Origin: SIG459 sp045638085
GTDB lineage: Bacteria; Bacillota; Clostridia; Oscillospirales; Oscillospiraceae
Length of the DNA: 5,402 nucleotides
NCBI GenBank assembly: GCA_045638085.1
Contig: JAZUAQ010000119.1
Location: 1 to 5,402, forward strand
Reading direction: 5' to 3'
Shown here: positions 1 to 4,961 of the stretch, piece after piece
How positions within the stretch are numbered: position 1 is the first letter of the stretch
How the letters are laid out: the number at the start of each line of letters is the position of its first letter
Notes under the pieces: model-generated
The model's input: the letters and a program-made list of their open reading frames with translations, nothing else
The model's database searches: none
Told to the model about the DNA's origin: nothing
Position numbers and translations under genes: made by a program

Positions 1-158
1 CTACGCCCACTCCTACTCCCAGCGCTGAGCCTACGCCCATCCCAACACCTACGTCCACCCCAGCACCTACGCCTACCGCAACTATTGAGCCTACCCCTGA
101 ACCCACACCGCCTCCAACACCGGAGCCTCCTCCCGAGCCCAGTGATACTGTAGGTTAA
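1..158 (+). CDS. C-terminal end of a Thr/Pro-rich protein (5' partial)
   Basis: The open frame enters from the left edge (first full codon at 3) and stops at TAA 156-158, giving 51 residues. About 21 are proline and 14 threonine, mostly in TP, EP and AP steps, ending SDTVG. Such low-complexity PT tails are common as wall-spanning stalks, linkers or C-terminal tails of secreted or membrane proteins in Gram-positive bacteria, so an extracytoplasmic location is inferred. There is no LPXTG-type sorting motif, hydrophobic anchor or basic tail at the C-terminus, so any membrane anchoring must come from the unseen N-terminal part. The codons for Pro and Thr are mixed rather than copied, so this is not a recent DNA-level repeat expansion. 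The frame is supported by its composition and by a terminator a few bases after the stop. The function of the protein cannot be told. Confidence 0.75.
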   Translation, partial: TPTPTPSAEPTPIPTPTSTPAPTPTATIEPTPEPTPPPTPEPPPEPSDTVG

Positions 159-161
159 AAT

Positions 162-213
162 AAGGGCGCATCCCTCCATCGCTTCCCATAGGGGAGCGGG
201 GGATGCGCCTTTT
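162..213 (+). terminator. Rho-independent terminator of the Thr/Pro-rich gene
   Basis: A long hairpin begins four bases after the stop codon. The lower stem pairs 165-176 with 198-209 (GGCGCATCCC against GGGATGCGCC at its core). The upper stem pairs 181-187 with 191-197 (GCTTCCC with GGGGAGC, one T-G pair) around an ATA loop. A short T run (210-213) follows, and the As at 162-163 can extend the stem. It should isolate the upstream gene from metG. Confidence 0.88.
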
Positions 214-250
214 CCGTATAGCCTGAGCGATATATTCCAAACCCGCACCA

Positions 251-348
251 CACGGCGGATTTCAGCGGCAGACTTCATTTCATTCTTTGGCGGCAACAAG
301 CCCGCCTGCATCATTCAACATTGTCTGCCACATAGATCCGCACCCGTG
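251..348. repeat. Long imperfect palindrome / possible structured RNA
   Basis: Nested complementary arms are read directly. CACG 251-254 pairs with CGTG 345-348, GCGGAT 255-260 with ATCCGC 336-341, and GGCAGAC 267-273 with GTCTGCC 323-329. The last two are separated by a symmetric 6x6 internal loop. Inside lies a small hairpin, GGCGG 289-293 with CCGCC 302-306. Seventeen outer pairs over about 98 nt exceed what I expect by chance, but no energy calculation was done. It lies upstream of the metG promoter, so it is not part of the metG leader made from that promoter. Confidence 0.45.
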
Positions 349-360
349 GAGTCGCAGATT

Positions 361-420
361 TCTGAGTGTATATTGGACGATTGTGCAAGCGGCCAACGCA
401 GCAATGCATATACTCTCAGA
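361..420. repeat. 13-bp inverted repeat with TATACTCTCA core
   Basis: Arms 361-373 (TCTGAGTGTATAT) and 408-420 (ATATACTCTCAGA) pair at 12 of 13 positions, with one T-T mismatch in the middle. Within the 34-nt loop, ATTG 380-383 can pair with CAAT 402-405, and TGC 384-386 with GCA 398-400, giving an extended cruciform or hairpin. The right arm is nearly repeated at 474-486 over the metG -10 box. It could be a regulator-binding site, a structured RNA or a small palindromic element; the sequence does not decide. Confidence 0.55.
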
Positions 421-451
421 AACGGGTCTGGAATATATCGTTCAGGCTTCC

Positions 452-480
452 TTGACAATAATTGGCTGCAATGATATACT
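452..480 (+). promoter_or_regulatory. Sigma-A-type promoter of metG
   Basis: TTGACA (452-457) is a perfect -35 box. A 17-nt spacer leads to TATACT (475-480), a five-of-six -10 box, with an extended -10 TG at 472-473. Transcription should start near 487 and give a leader of roughly 58 nt before the metG start codon. The -10 box sits inside the third copy of the ATATAC(T/A)CTCA(G/A)A motif, so a protein binding that motif would block RNA polymerase here. Confidence 0.85.
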
Positions 481-544
481 CTCAAAGTTATGATAATATG
501 CGGAAAGTGTCCGTATAATGATATTTTTAAGGGTGATACACAAA

Positions 545-2509
545 ATGGAAAACAAGAAATTCTATATTACCACACCTATCTACTACCCCAGCGATAAGCT
601 GCATATTGGCCACACCTATTGCACCGTTGCAACCGATGCCATTGCCCGCTATAAGCGTTTGCAGGGCTGTGATGTAATGTTCCTCACCGGTACCGATGAA
701 CATGGTCAGAAAATCGAGGACAAGGCCACCGAGGCAGGCGTGACTCCTCAGCAGTTTGTTGATAACATTGTTCTGGGTGAGCGTGGAGTCAAGGATCTTT
801 GGAAGCTGATGAACATCTCCAATGACCGCTTTATCCGTACCACCGATGATTACCATGTTGCCGCAATTCAGAAGATCTTCAAGAAGATGTATGAAAACGG
901 CGATATTTATAAGGGTAAGTATACCGGAAAGTACTGCAAGCCCTGCGAAAGCTTCTGGACTGAAAGTCAGCTTGTTGACGGTAAGTGCCCCGATTGCGGA
1001 CGCGAGGTTCAGGACGCTGAGGAAGAGGCATATTTCTTCCGTCTCAGCAAGTATGCTGACCGCATCCGCGATCTTCTGGAAAACACCGATTTTCTGGAGC
1101 CCCGCAGCCGCGTAAACGAGATGGTGAACAACTTCATCAAGCCCGGTCTCGACGATCTCTGCGTTTCCCGCACCTCTTTCACCTGGGGCGTGCCCGTGGA
1201 TTTCGACCCCGGCCATGTTGTTTATGTCTGGATTGATGCTCTCAGCAACTATATAACCGCTCTGGGCTATGAAAACGATAAGTATAATGACTATAAAGAG
1301 TTCTGGCCTGCCGATGTCCACATTGTGGGCAAGAAGATAGTCCGCTTCCATTCCATCATCTGGCCCGCAATGCTTATGAGCATGGGCGAGCCCCTGCCCA
1401 AGAAGGTTTACGGCCATGGCTGGCTGCTTCTTGACGGCGGAAAGATGAGCAAGAGCAAGGGCAATGTTGTTGACCCCTATATCCTTGCTGAAAAGTTTGG
1501 TGTGGACGCGCTCCGCTTCTTCCTGCTGCGCACTTTCCCCTTCGGCTCCGACGGCAACTTCTCCAACGAGCTTCTTATCAAGACCATCAACACCGACCTT
1601 GCCAACGACCTTGGCAATCTGGTGAGCCGCACCACCGCAATGAGCCAGAAGTACTTCGAAAGCACTCTGGGCGAAGGCGGCGAGTGGGCAGAGCTTGATG
1701 GTGAAATCAAGGCTCTTGCCGCAGATGTTGTTGCAAACTACACCAAGAACATGGAGGCTTATCAGCTCCATCTTGCCCTTGCAGAGGCATTCCGCCTCAT
1801 CGGACGCGCCAATAAGTATATTGACGAGACTGCACCCTGGGTACTTGCCAAGAGCGAAGAAAGCAAAGCCCGACTCCTCAGCGTTATGAAGAACCTCTGC
1901 GAGGCTATCCGCATTTCCGCAATCCTTGTAAGTCCCTTCATGCCCGCTTCCTCCGAAGCAATTCTCAACCAGCTGGGCGTCGCCGAAGAACTTCGCAAGT
2001 GGGAAAGCCTTTCCTTCCGCTGCAGCTGCGAATGCAGCTGGAACAGCTCCACTGCGGCACCTCTCTTCCCCAGAATCGATGTTGAAAAGGCTCTCGCCGA
2101 ACTTGAAGAGGCTGCAGAAGCAGCACGCAAGGCAGCCCTGCCTCCCCTTGAGGTAGAGCCTTTTGCTGAGGAAAATGTGGACTTTGATACTTTCTGCAAG
2201 AGCGATTTCCGCGTTGTGAAGGTTCTTGCCTGTGAAAACGTGAAAAAGAGCGATAAGCTCCTCAAGTTCACTCTTGATGACGGCAGCGGTCAGCCCCGCC
2301 AGATTCTCAGCGGTATCGCAAAGTTCTATAAGAGCGAAGAGCTTATCGGCAAGACCCTTGTCGCCATTGTAAACCTGCCTCCCAGAAAGATGATGGGTCA
2401 GCTCTCCTGCGGCATGCTTATTTCTGCCGTTCACTCCGAGCGTGGTGAAGAAAAACTCAATCTCCTCATGCTGGATGACTCCATCCCCGCAGGCGCAAAG
2501 CTTTGCTGA
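545..2509 (+). CDS. metG: Methionyl-tRNA synthetase
   Basis: Cytoplasmic class I aminoacyl-tRNA synthetase that charges tRNA-Met with methionine using ATP, for both initiation and elongation. The protein has 654 residues, full length for the form with a C-terminal extension. The N-terminal catalytic fold opens with FYITTPIYYPS. It carries the HIGH signature at 20-23, four zinc-knuckle cysteines (C131, C134, C148, C151) in the connective domain, and KMSKS at 300-304. A helical anticodon-binding domain follows, then an Ala/Glu-rich linker, then an EMAP/Trbp111-like OB-fold tRNA-binding domain at about 547-654, which dimerises in the family. The start at 545 was chosen over an in-frame ATG at 518 because GGGTGA (531-536) sits 8 nt upstream of it and MENKKFYITT matches the family N-terminus. 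Oddity: residues 492-505 form a Cys/Trp-rich stretch with a 12-nt repeat in the linker. It is transcribed alone, between a strong promoter and a terminator. Confidence 0.98.
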   Translation: MENKKFYITTPIYYPSDKLHIGHTYCTVATDAIARYKRLQGCDVMFLTGTDEHGQKIEDKATEAGVTPQQFVDNIVLGERGVKDLWKLMNISNDRFIRTTDDYHVAAIQKIFKKMYENGDIYKGKYTGKYCKPCESFWTESQLVDGKCPDCGREVQDAEEEAYFFRLSKYADRIRDLLENTDFLEPRSRVNEMVNNFIKPGLDDLCVSRTSFTWGVPVDFDPGHVVYVWIDALSNYITALGYENDKYNDYKEFWPADVHIVGKKIVRFHSIIWPAMLMSMGEPLPKKVYGHGWLLLDGGKMSKSKGNVVDPYILAEKFGVDALRFFLLRTFPFGSDGNFSNELLIKTINTDLANDLGNLVSRTTAMSQKYFESTLGEGGEWAELDGEIKALAADVVANYTKNMEAYQLHLALAEAFRLIGRANKYIDETAPWVLAKSEESKARLLSVMKNLCEAIRISAILVSPFMPASSEAILNQLGVAEELRKWESLSFRCSCECSWNSSTAAPLFPRIDVEKALAELEEAAEAARKAALPPLEVEPFAEENVDFDTFCKSDFRVVKVLACENVKKSDKLLKFTLDDGSGQPRQILSGIAKFYKSEELIGKTLVAIVNLPPRKMMGQLSCGMLISAVHSERGEEKLNLLMLDDSIPAGAKLC

Positions 2510-2523
2510 TCAAATTGAAATAT

Positions 2524-2558
2524 AAAAAAAGAAGCACACGCTTGTGTGCTTCTTTTTT
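2524..2558 (+). terminator. Rho-independent terminator after metG
   Basis: A perfect 9-bp stem, GAAGCACAC (2531-2539) with GTGTGCTTC (2544-2552), has a GCTT loop. Seven As precede it (2524-2530) and six Ts follow it (2553-2558). The A and T runs can extend the stem, and the site could also stop transcription from the opposite strand. It separates metG from the sporulation/division cluster, which therefore needs its own promoter. Confidence 0.95.
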
Positions 2559-2560
2559 GC

Positions 2561-2589
2561 TTATATCCTGGCATGGCATAGCATAAAGT
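2561..2589 (+). promoter_or_regulatory. Possible sigma-E-like promoter of yabP
   Basis: TTATATC (2561-2567) resembles the sigma-E -35 element and CATAAAGT (2582-2589) matches six of eight positions of CATACAAT, with a 14-nt spacer. It lies just after the metG terminator and about 30 nt before the yabP start. The yabP/yabQ genes of Bacillus subtilis are known to be expressed under sigma-E in the mother cell, which makes the reading plausible. The match is imperfect and the AT-rich context allows chance hits. Confidence 0.4.
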
Positions 2590-2618
2590 TTATAAGAATT
2601 ATATTTGGAGGTGCGCTA

Positions 2619-2903
2619 ATGGCATATGATGAGCGGGCTTTGGGTGCAGCGAAACCCCATTCCATAAGTCTGGATGAGAGAAAGGCATTATGCATAAACG
2701 GAGTTGAACGGGTGGACAGCTTCGATGAATATGAAATTATTATGTTAACCACAGGAGGCAACCTGATAATCCGCGGAGATGAGCTGCATATGGGCAAACT
2801 TGACCTGGTGGCGGGGGAGGCGATGGTGACGGGACTTATTTCGGAGCTTTGCTATGAGGATGTTTCCACATCGGGAAGCCTCTGGTCCAGACTTTTCCGC
2901 TGA
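2619..2903 (+). CDS. yabP: Sporulation protein YabP
   Basis: A 94-residue YabP-family (spore coat/sporulation) protein, about the family's usual length. Seen: a short compact domain with SLDERKALCINGVERVDSFDEYEI, then a beta-rich stretch containing TTGGNLIIRGDELHMGKLDL and a C-terminal LWSRLF. The NGVERVDSFDE and GxLxIxGxxLH-like blocks are what I recognise as the YabP/YqfC signature. No signal peptide or membrane segment is present, so it is cytoplasmic or peripheral. In Bacillus it belongs to the sigma-E (mother-cell) regulon; its exact biochemical role is unknown. The start at 2619 was chosen because GGAGGTG (2607-2613) lies 5 nt upstream; the same frame is open further upstream only through the metG terminator. 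The stop is followed 5 nt later by yabQ, so the two are almost certainly co-transcribed and translationally coupled. Confidence 0.93.
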   Translation: MAYDERALGAAKPHSISLDERKALCINGVERVDSFDEYEIIMLTTGGNLIIRGDELHMGKLDLVAGEAMVTGLISELCYEDVSTSGSLWSRLFR

Positions 2904-2908
2904 GGAAA

Positions 2909-3580
2909 ATGGAAAGCGGAATTTTTCTCCAGTGCGTGGAGATAGCGGCTTCTCTTGCGCTGGGGCTATGCCTTGGATTTATATATGATATTCTACGTGT
3001 GCCGAGGGGGCTTTTCTCGCTTTTATGTGTTTTGACTGATGTGCTCTTTTGTATAGTCTCTGCAGGGAGCATTTTTCTTCTGGGAATGTGCTGCGGAGGC
3101 AATATAAGATTCTATATGCCCTTTGCCTGTTTGCTGGGCGGAACAGCCTATTGGCTCACATTTGGAAAGCTTTTGAGACCGGTTTGGAACAAATTGGATA
3201 GCATTTTACAAAAAAGGCTGAAAGCTTTGAAAAATCAAGGCAAAAAAATAATTAAAAATTTAAAAAACATCTTTTCAAGATGGGAAAAAAGGTTTAGAAT
3301 AACTAAATATAGTAAAGATGGTAAACTGGGACTTGGTATGAGTAATTCAGGGGTGTGGAAGGCACGGCTGAAAGTACACTATGATGAAAGTTCCGGGAAC
3401 CCAGACGCTGCTGAAACTTATTATCCCTGCCATACTGATATATGCTCTTTGGAACATATTCGATCTGAAAGAAGAACGGGAGCGGGGAAACGCCCTTCTG
3501 GAGCAACTGAGGGTGGAGGCGGAAAGCCTCGAAAAAGAAAATGCGCGTATTGCCGCGGAGATAGCCTCTGCGGGAGATGA
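2909..3580 (+). CDS. yabQ: Spore cortex biosynthesis protein YabQ, long tail overlapping divIC
   Basis: Membrane protein of 223 residues, recognised by position after yabP and by its N-terminal region. Three hydrophobic segments at about 6-30, 35-59 and 66-89 enclose the conserved-looking LGFIYDILR motif. In Bacillus subtilis YabQ is needed for spore cortex formation and sits in the membranes around the forespore. After residue 92 the protein turns into a basic tail (QKRLKALKNQGKKIIKNLKN) written in an A-rich DNA stretch. From about residue 158 onward the codons lie inside divIC in another frame, a 200-nt overlap, and the peptide becomes Gly/Arg/Cys-rich and unlike YabQ. So the last 66 residues are probably incidental read-through, or the frame has shifted: the divIC frame has stops at 3249, 3300, 3339 and 3369. 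The start ATG at 2909 is 5 nt after the yabP stop, with the ribosome site within the yabP end (weak GAGGAAA). Confidence 0.87.
   Translation: MESGIFLQCVEIAASLALGLCLGFIYDILRVPRGLFSLLCVLTDVLFCIVSAGSIFLLGMCCGGNIRFYMPFACLLGGTAYWLTFGKLLRPVWNKLDSILQKRLKALKNQGKKIIKNLKNIFSRWEKRFRITKYSKDGKLGLGMSNSGVWKARLKVHYDESSGNPDAAETYYPCHTDICSLEHIRSERRTGAGKRPSGATEGGGGKPRKRKCAYCRGDSLCGR
3272..3300 (+). promoter_or_regulatory. Candidate vegetative promoter for divIC inside yabQ
   Basis: TTTTCA (3272-3277, four of six) and TAGAAT (3295-3300, five of six) are spaced by exactly 17 nt. A run of A-tracts (3242-3268) lies directly upstream of the -35 box, in the position of an UP element. A start near 3307 would give a leader of about 75 nt before divIC. 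This would let the division gene be expressed in growth, independent of a sporulation promoter at yabP. Inferred only; the AT-rich background raises the chance of false matches. Confidence 0.42.
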
Positions 3581-3662
3581 TAAACTGATTGCTGCCATTG
3601 CAAGAGAGCGCTTTGGTCTTGTAATGCCGGATGAAATTGTGTTTTACGGTCCTTCTCAATAA
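3381..3662 (+). CDS. divIC: Septum formation initiator, DivIC/FtsB family
   Basis: Small bitopic division protein of 93 residues, typical for the family. Seen: a short cytoplasmic N-terminus, one membrane segment at about 9-27, a Glu/Arg/Leu-rich coiled coil at about 30-62, and the family's C-terminal motif around IARERFGLVMPDEIVFY (73-89). In Firmicutes DivIC pairs with FtsL and DivIB at the septum and regulates FtsW/PBP2B septal wall synthesis; the coiled coil is extracellular. The start is one of two adjacent ATGs (3381 or 3384). The nearest purine-rich site, CTGAAAG (3368-3374), is weak and TGGAAGG (3356-3362) is too far, so translation may depend on ribosomes crossing the end of yabQ. 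An in-frame TGA at 3369-3371 rules out a longer N-terminus. The overlapped 200 nt clearly encode this protein, because the coiled-coil heptads are in this frame. Confidence 0.92.
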   Translation: MMKVPGTQTLLKLIIPAILIYALWNIFDLKEERERGNALLEQLRVEAESLEKENARIAAEIASAGDDKLIAAIARERFGLVMPDEIVFYGPSQ

Positions 3663-3663
3663 A

Positions 3664-3670
3664 GGGAGGA
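3664..3670 (+). other. Orphan Shine-Dalgarno sequence
   Basis: GGGAGGA directly follows the divIC stop but has no ATG, GTG or TTG within usable distance; the next codons run through an AT-rich spacer with stops. The S1-domain gene uses a second site at 3697-3702 instead. It may be a leftover of a rearranged junction or mere chance. Confidence 0.3.
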
Positions 3671-3709
3671 CCCAAAGATAAATTTATAAATAAACTGAGA
3701 GGATTGCAC

Positions 3710-4195
3710 ATGCAGGAATTGGAAGTGGGATTGATTCTTGACGGCAAGGTAACAGGTATAACCAAGTTCGGAGCCTTTGTGGCGCTGCCCGGCGGCAAAA
3801 GCGGACTTGTACATATTTCCGAAGTAGCCGACGCCTATGTCAGCGATATCAACGAACATCTGAGCAACGGACAGGAAGTTAAGGTTAAAATAGTGGCTAT
3901 AAGCCCTGACGGAAAGATTAATCTTTCCATTAAGAAGGCCGCGGATAACCCTCCTGCCGAAAATCGCCCCAACCGCAGGAACGAGGAAAAGCCCCGTCCC
4001 CAGACGGCAAGACCTGCCGCACCCCGTCCCCAGAGCGTCGCTTCTCCCGTAAGAGAAGTATATACGCCCGTGAAGTCTGCCGACCAGAACTTTGAGGACA
4101 AGCTTAAACAGTTTATGCAGGAATCTGACAGCAGAATGTCCGGCAATAAGCTTTATGACCATCCCCGTAAGAGCTCCCGCAGAAGAAGAGATTAA
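3710..4195 (+). CDS. yabR: S1-domain RNA-binding protein (YabR-like)
   Basis: Cytoplasmic protein of 161 residues. Residues about 5-77 form one S1 (OB-fold) RNA-binding domain with the hallmarks GKVTGITKFGAFVAL, GLVHISEV and GQEVKVKIVAI...KINLSIK. A Pro/Arg/Asn-rich, probably disordered linker follows (about 80-125). The C-terminal part begins FEDKLKQFMQESDSRMS and ends in a basic RRRR tail, a form typical of clostridial YabR-like proteins. General S1 proteins of this kind bind RNA or ribosomes; the specific role of YabR is not established. Position after divIC matches the Bacillus subtilis order yabP-yabQ-divIC-yabR. The start at 3710 was preferred over a TTG at 3704 because GAGAGG (3697-3702) lies 7 nt upstream of the ATG and would abut the TTG. 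Residues GAF (21-23) and H35 lie on the usual RNA-facing surface of the fold. Confidence 0.93.
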   Translation: MQELEVGLILDGKVTGITKFGAFVALPGGKSGLVHISEVADAYVSDINEHLSNGQEVKVKIVAISPDGKINLSIKKAADNPPAENRPNRRNEEKPRPQTARPAAPRPQSVASPVREVYTPVKSADQNFEDKLKQFMQESDSRMSGNKLYDHPRKSSRRRRD

Positions 4196-4253
4196 TCGGG
4201 AAGCCTATTGTGTTTTCAAAAAGCAAGAGAGGAAAAGAGAAGGAGGATTATTT

Positions 4254-4835
4254 ATGAAAATAATCGATATAAGCCGCACCCTGCAGGAAGCTCCCGTATA
4301 TTATAAGGATGAGCCTGCAAGCTTCGTTCTCAGCCAGAGCATTGAAAACGGAGACGAGTGCAATGCCAGCGTTATCACCGCAGGTGTACATCTTGGCACC
4401 CATGCCGATGCGTTCAGCCACTTTATTGCCGATGGCGCTTCCATCGACCAGATGCCTCTTGAGAATTACTGCGGCAAGTGCCGTATCATCACTGTTCCCG
4501 AAAATTCCCTCATCAAAGTCAGCGACATCAAGGGTCGCCTTTCCGGCTGCGAGCGCCTTATTCTCCGCACCGGCGGAAACAGCTTCCTTTGCGAGCAGGC
4601 AGCTGAATATGTTGCCGCCTGCGGTATCAAGGCTGTTCTCACCGACGCTATCAGTGTTGCTCCCGATGATAATGAGAAGAGTGTTCATGAGCTCCTTTTC
4701 AACGGTGGTGTTGCTGTAATTGAAAATGTCTGTGTGGACGCAGTTGAGGATGGAGATTATCTTCTCTTTGCTTTCCCCGTGAAGTACGGCGGATGCGACG
4801 GCGCCCCCGTCCGCGCTGTTCTGATAGTTGAATAA
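4254..4835 (+). CDS. Cyclase-family metal hydrolase (kynurenine formamidase-like)
   Basis: A 193-residue protein of the cyclase family (Pfam Cyclase, which includes KynB). Seen: the N-terminal IDISRTLQEAPVYYKDEP block, then the metal-binding signature HLGTHADAFSHF with H46, H50, D52 and H56, and later H145 and E157. The 12-residue spacing of that last pair matches the second His/Glu pair of kynurenine formamidases as I remember it. The family hydrolyses amide or ester bonds using two divalent metal ions. The substrate here is unknown: family members in non-tryptophan-degrading bacteria are poorly characterised, and no kynurenine-pathway gene is nearby. It is cytoplasmic, with no signal peptide. 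The start at 4254 is set by AGGAGG (4241-4246) 7 nt upstream; the same frame is open further back only inside yabR. It starts 58 nt after yabR with no terminator visible between, so it may ride on the same transcript. Confidence 0.9.
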   Translation: MKIIDISRTLQEAPVYYKDEPASFVLSQSIENGDECNASVITAGVHLGTHADAFSHFIADGASIDQMPLENYCGKCRIITVPENSLIKVSDIKGRLSGCERLILRTGGNSFLCEQAAEYVAACGIKAVLTDAISVAPDDNEKSVHELLFNGGVAVIENVCVDAVEDGDYLLFAFPVKYGGCDGAPVRAVLIVE

Positions 4836-4888
4836 GCCCCGCTTTTTCTGCTATCGGCATAATTTATAGTCTATACTCCCAGCCTTAC

Positions 4889-4917
4889 TTGACATTGGAG
4901 GCATTCGGGAATAGAAT
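4889..4917 (+). promoter_or_regulatory. Strong sigma-A-type promoter of the short-chain dehydrogenase
   Basis: A perfect -35 TTGACA (4889-4894), a 17-nt spacer and a five-of-six -10 TAGAAT (4912-4917) place the start near 4924. This leaves a leader of about 38 nt containing AAAGGAGA (4945-4952). No convincing terminator for the cyclase gene precedes it. The dehydrogenase is therefore a separate, probably strongly expressed unit. Confidence 0.85.
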
Positions 4918-4961
4918 ATATAAGGTTAAACAAAAATATAAATCAAAGGAGAAATTTCACT

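Larger units (their letters stand above)
216..544. other. Non-coding region upstream of metG with palindromes and promoter
   Basis: No convincing gene lies here. The only open frame of note (287-493) would need a TTG start without a ribosome site, and it runs across two inverted repeats and the metG promoter. What the region holds is a long imperfect palindrome (251-348), a 13-bp inverted repeat (361-420), the metG promoter (452-480), and a short leader with a 4-bp hairpin (501-513, CGGA/TCCG). I found no T-box AGGGTGG-type element or recognisable riboswitch, although aminoacyl-tRNA synthetase genes of Firmicutes often carry T-boxes. Confidence 0.7.

Noticed and set aside
1..155. Tandem DNA repeat in the Thr/Pro-rich tail
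   Set aside because: The regularity is at protein level only; the codons vary from unit to unit, so there is no exact DNA repeat array.
287..493. 68-codon open frame upstream of metG
   Set aside because: TTG start without a ribosome site; it crosses two inverted repeats and the metG promoter, and the peptide resembles no family I know.
491..519. Second promoter TGATAA-17 nt-TATAAT just before metG
   Set aside because: The -35 match is poor, and initiation would fall around the GGGTGA ribosome site, giving almost no leader. The 452-480 promoter is far better.
487..544. T-box or S-box riboswitch in the metG leader
   Set aside because: The leader is only about 58 nt with a single 4-bp hairpin. 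There is no AGGGTGG-like T-box sequence, no SAM riboswitch core and no terminator before the gene.
518..544. N-terminal extension of MetRS from the ATG at 518
   Set aside because: No ribosome site precedes 518, and the family N-terminus and a spaced GGGTGA both support 545.
527..2434. A 635-codon open frame on the minus strand opposite metG
   Set aside because: It lies wholly antisense to a certain metG. It would need a GTG start with no properly spaced ribosome site, shows no recognisable domain, and is explained by metG codon bias that avoids stops on the opposite strand.
4092..4253. Longer N-terminus for the cyclase-family protein
   Set aside because: The extension lies inside the yabR coding region in another frame, while AGGAGG is ideally placed for the ATG at 4254.
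4774..4856. Terminator at the end of the cyclase gene
   Set aside because: A short GACGG/CCGTC pairing lies inside the coding region without a T run, and the CTTTTTC at 4841-4847 has no convincing stem before it.
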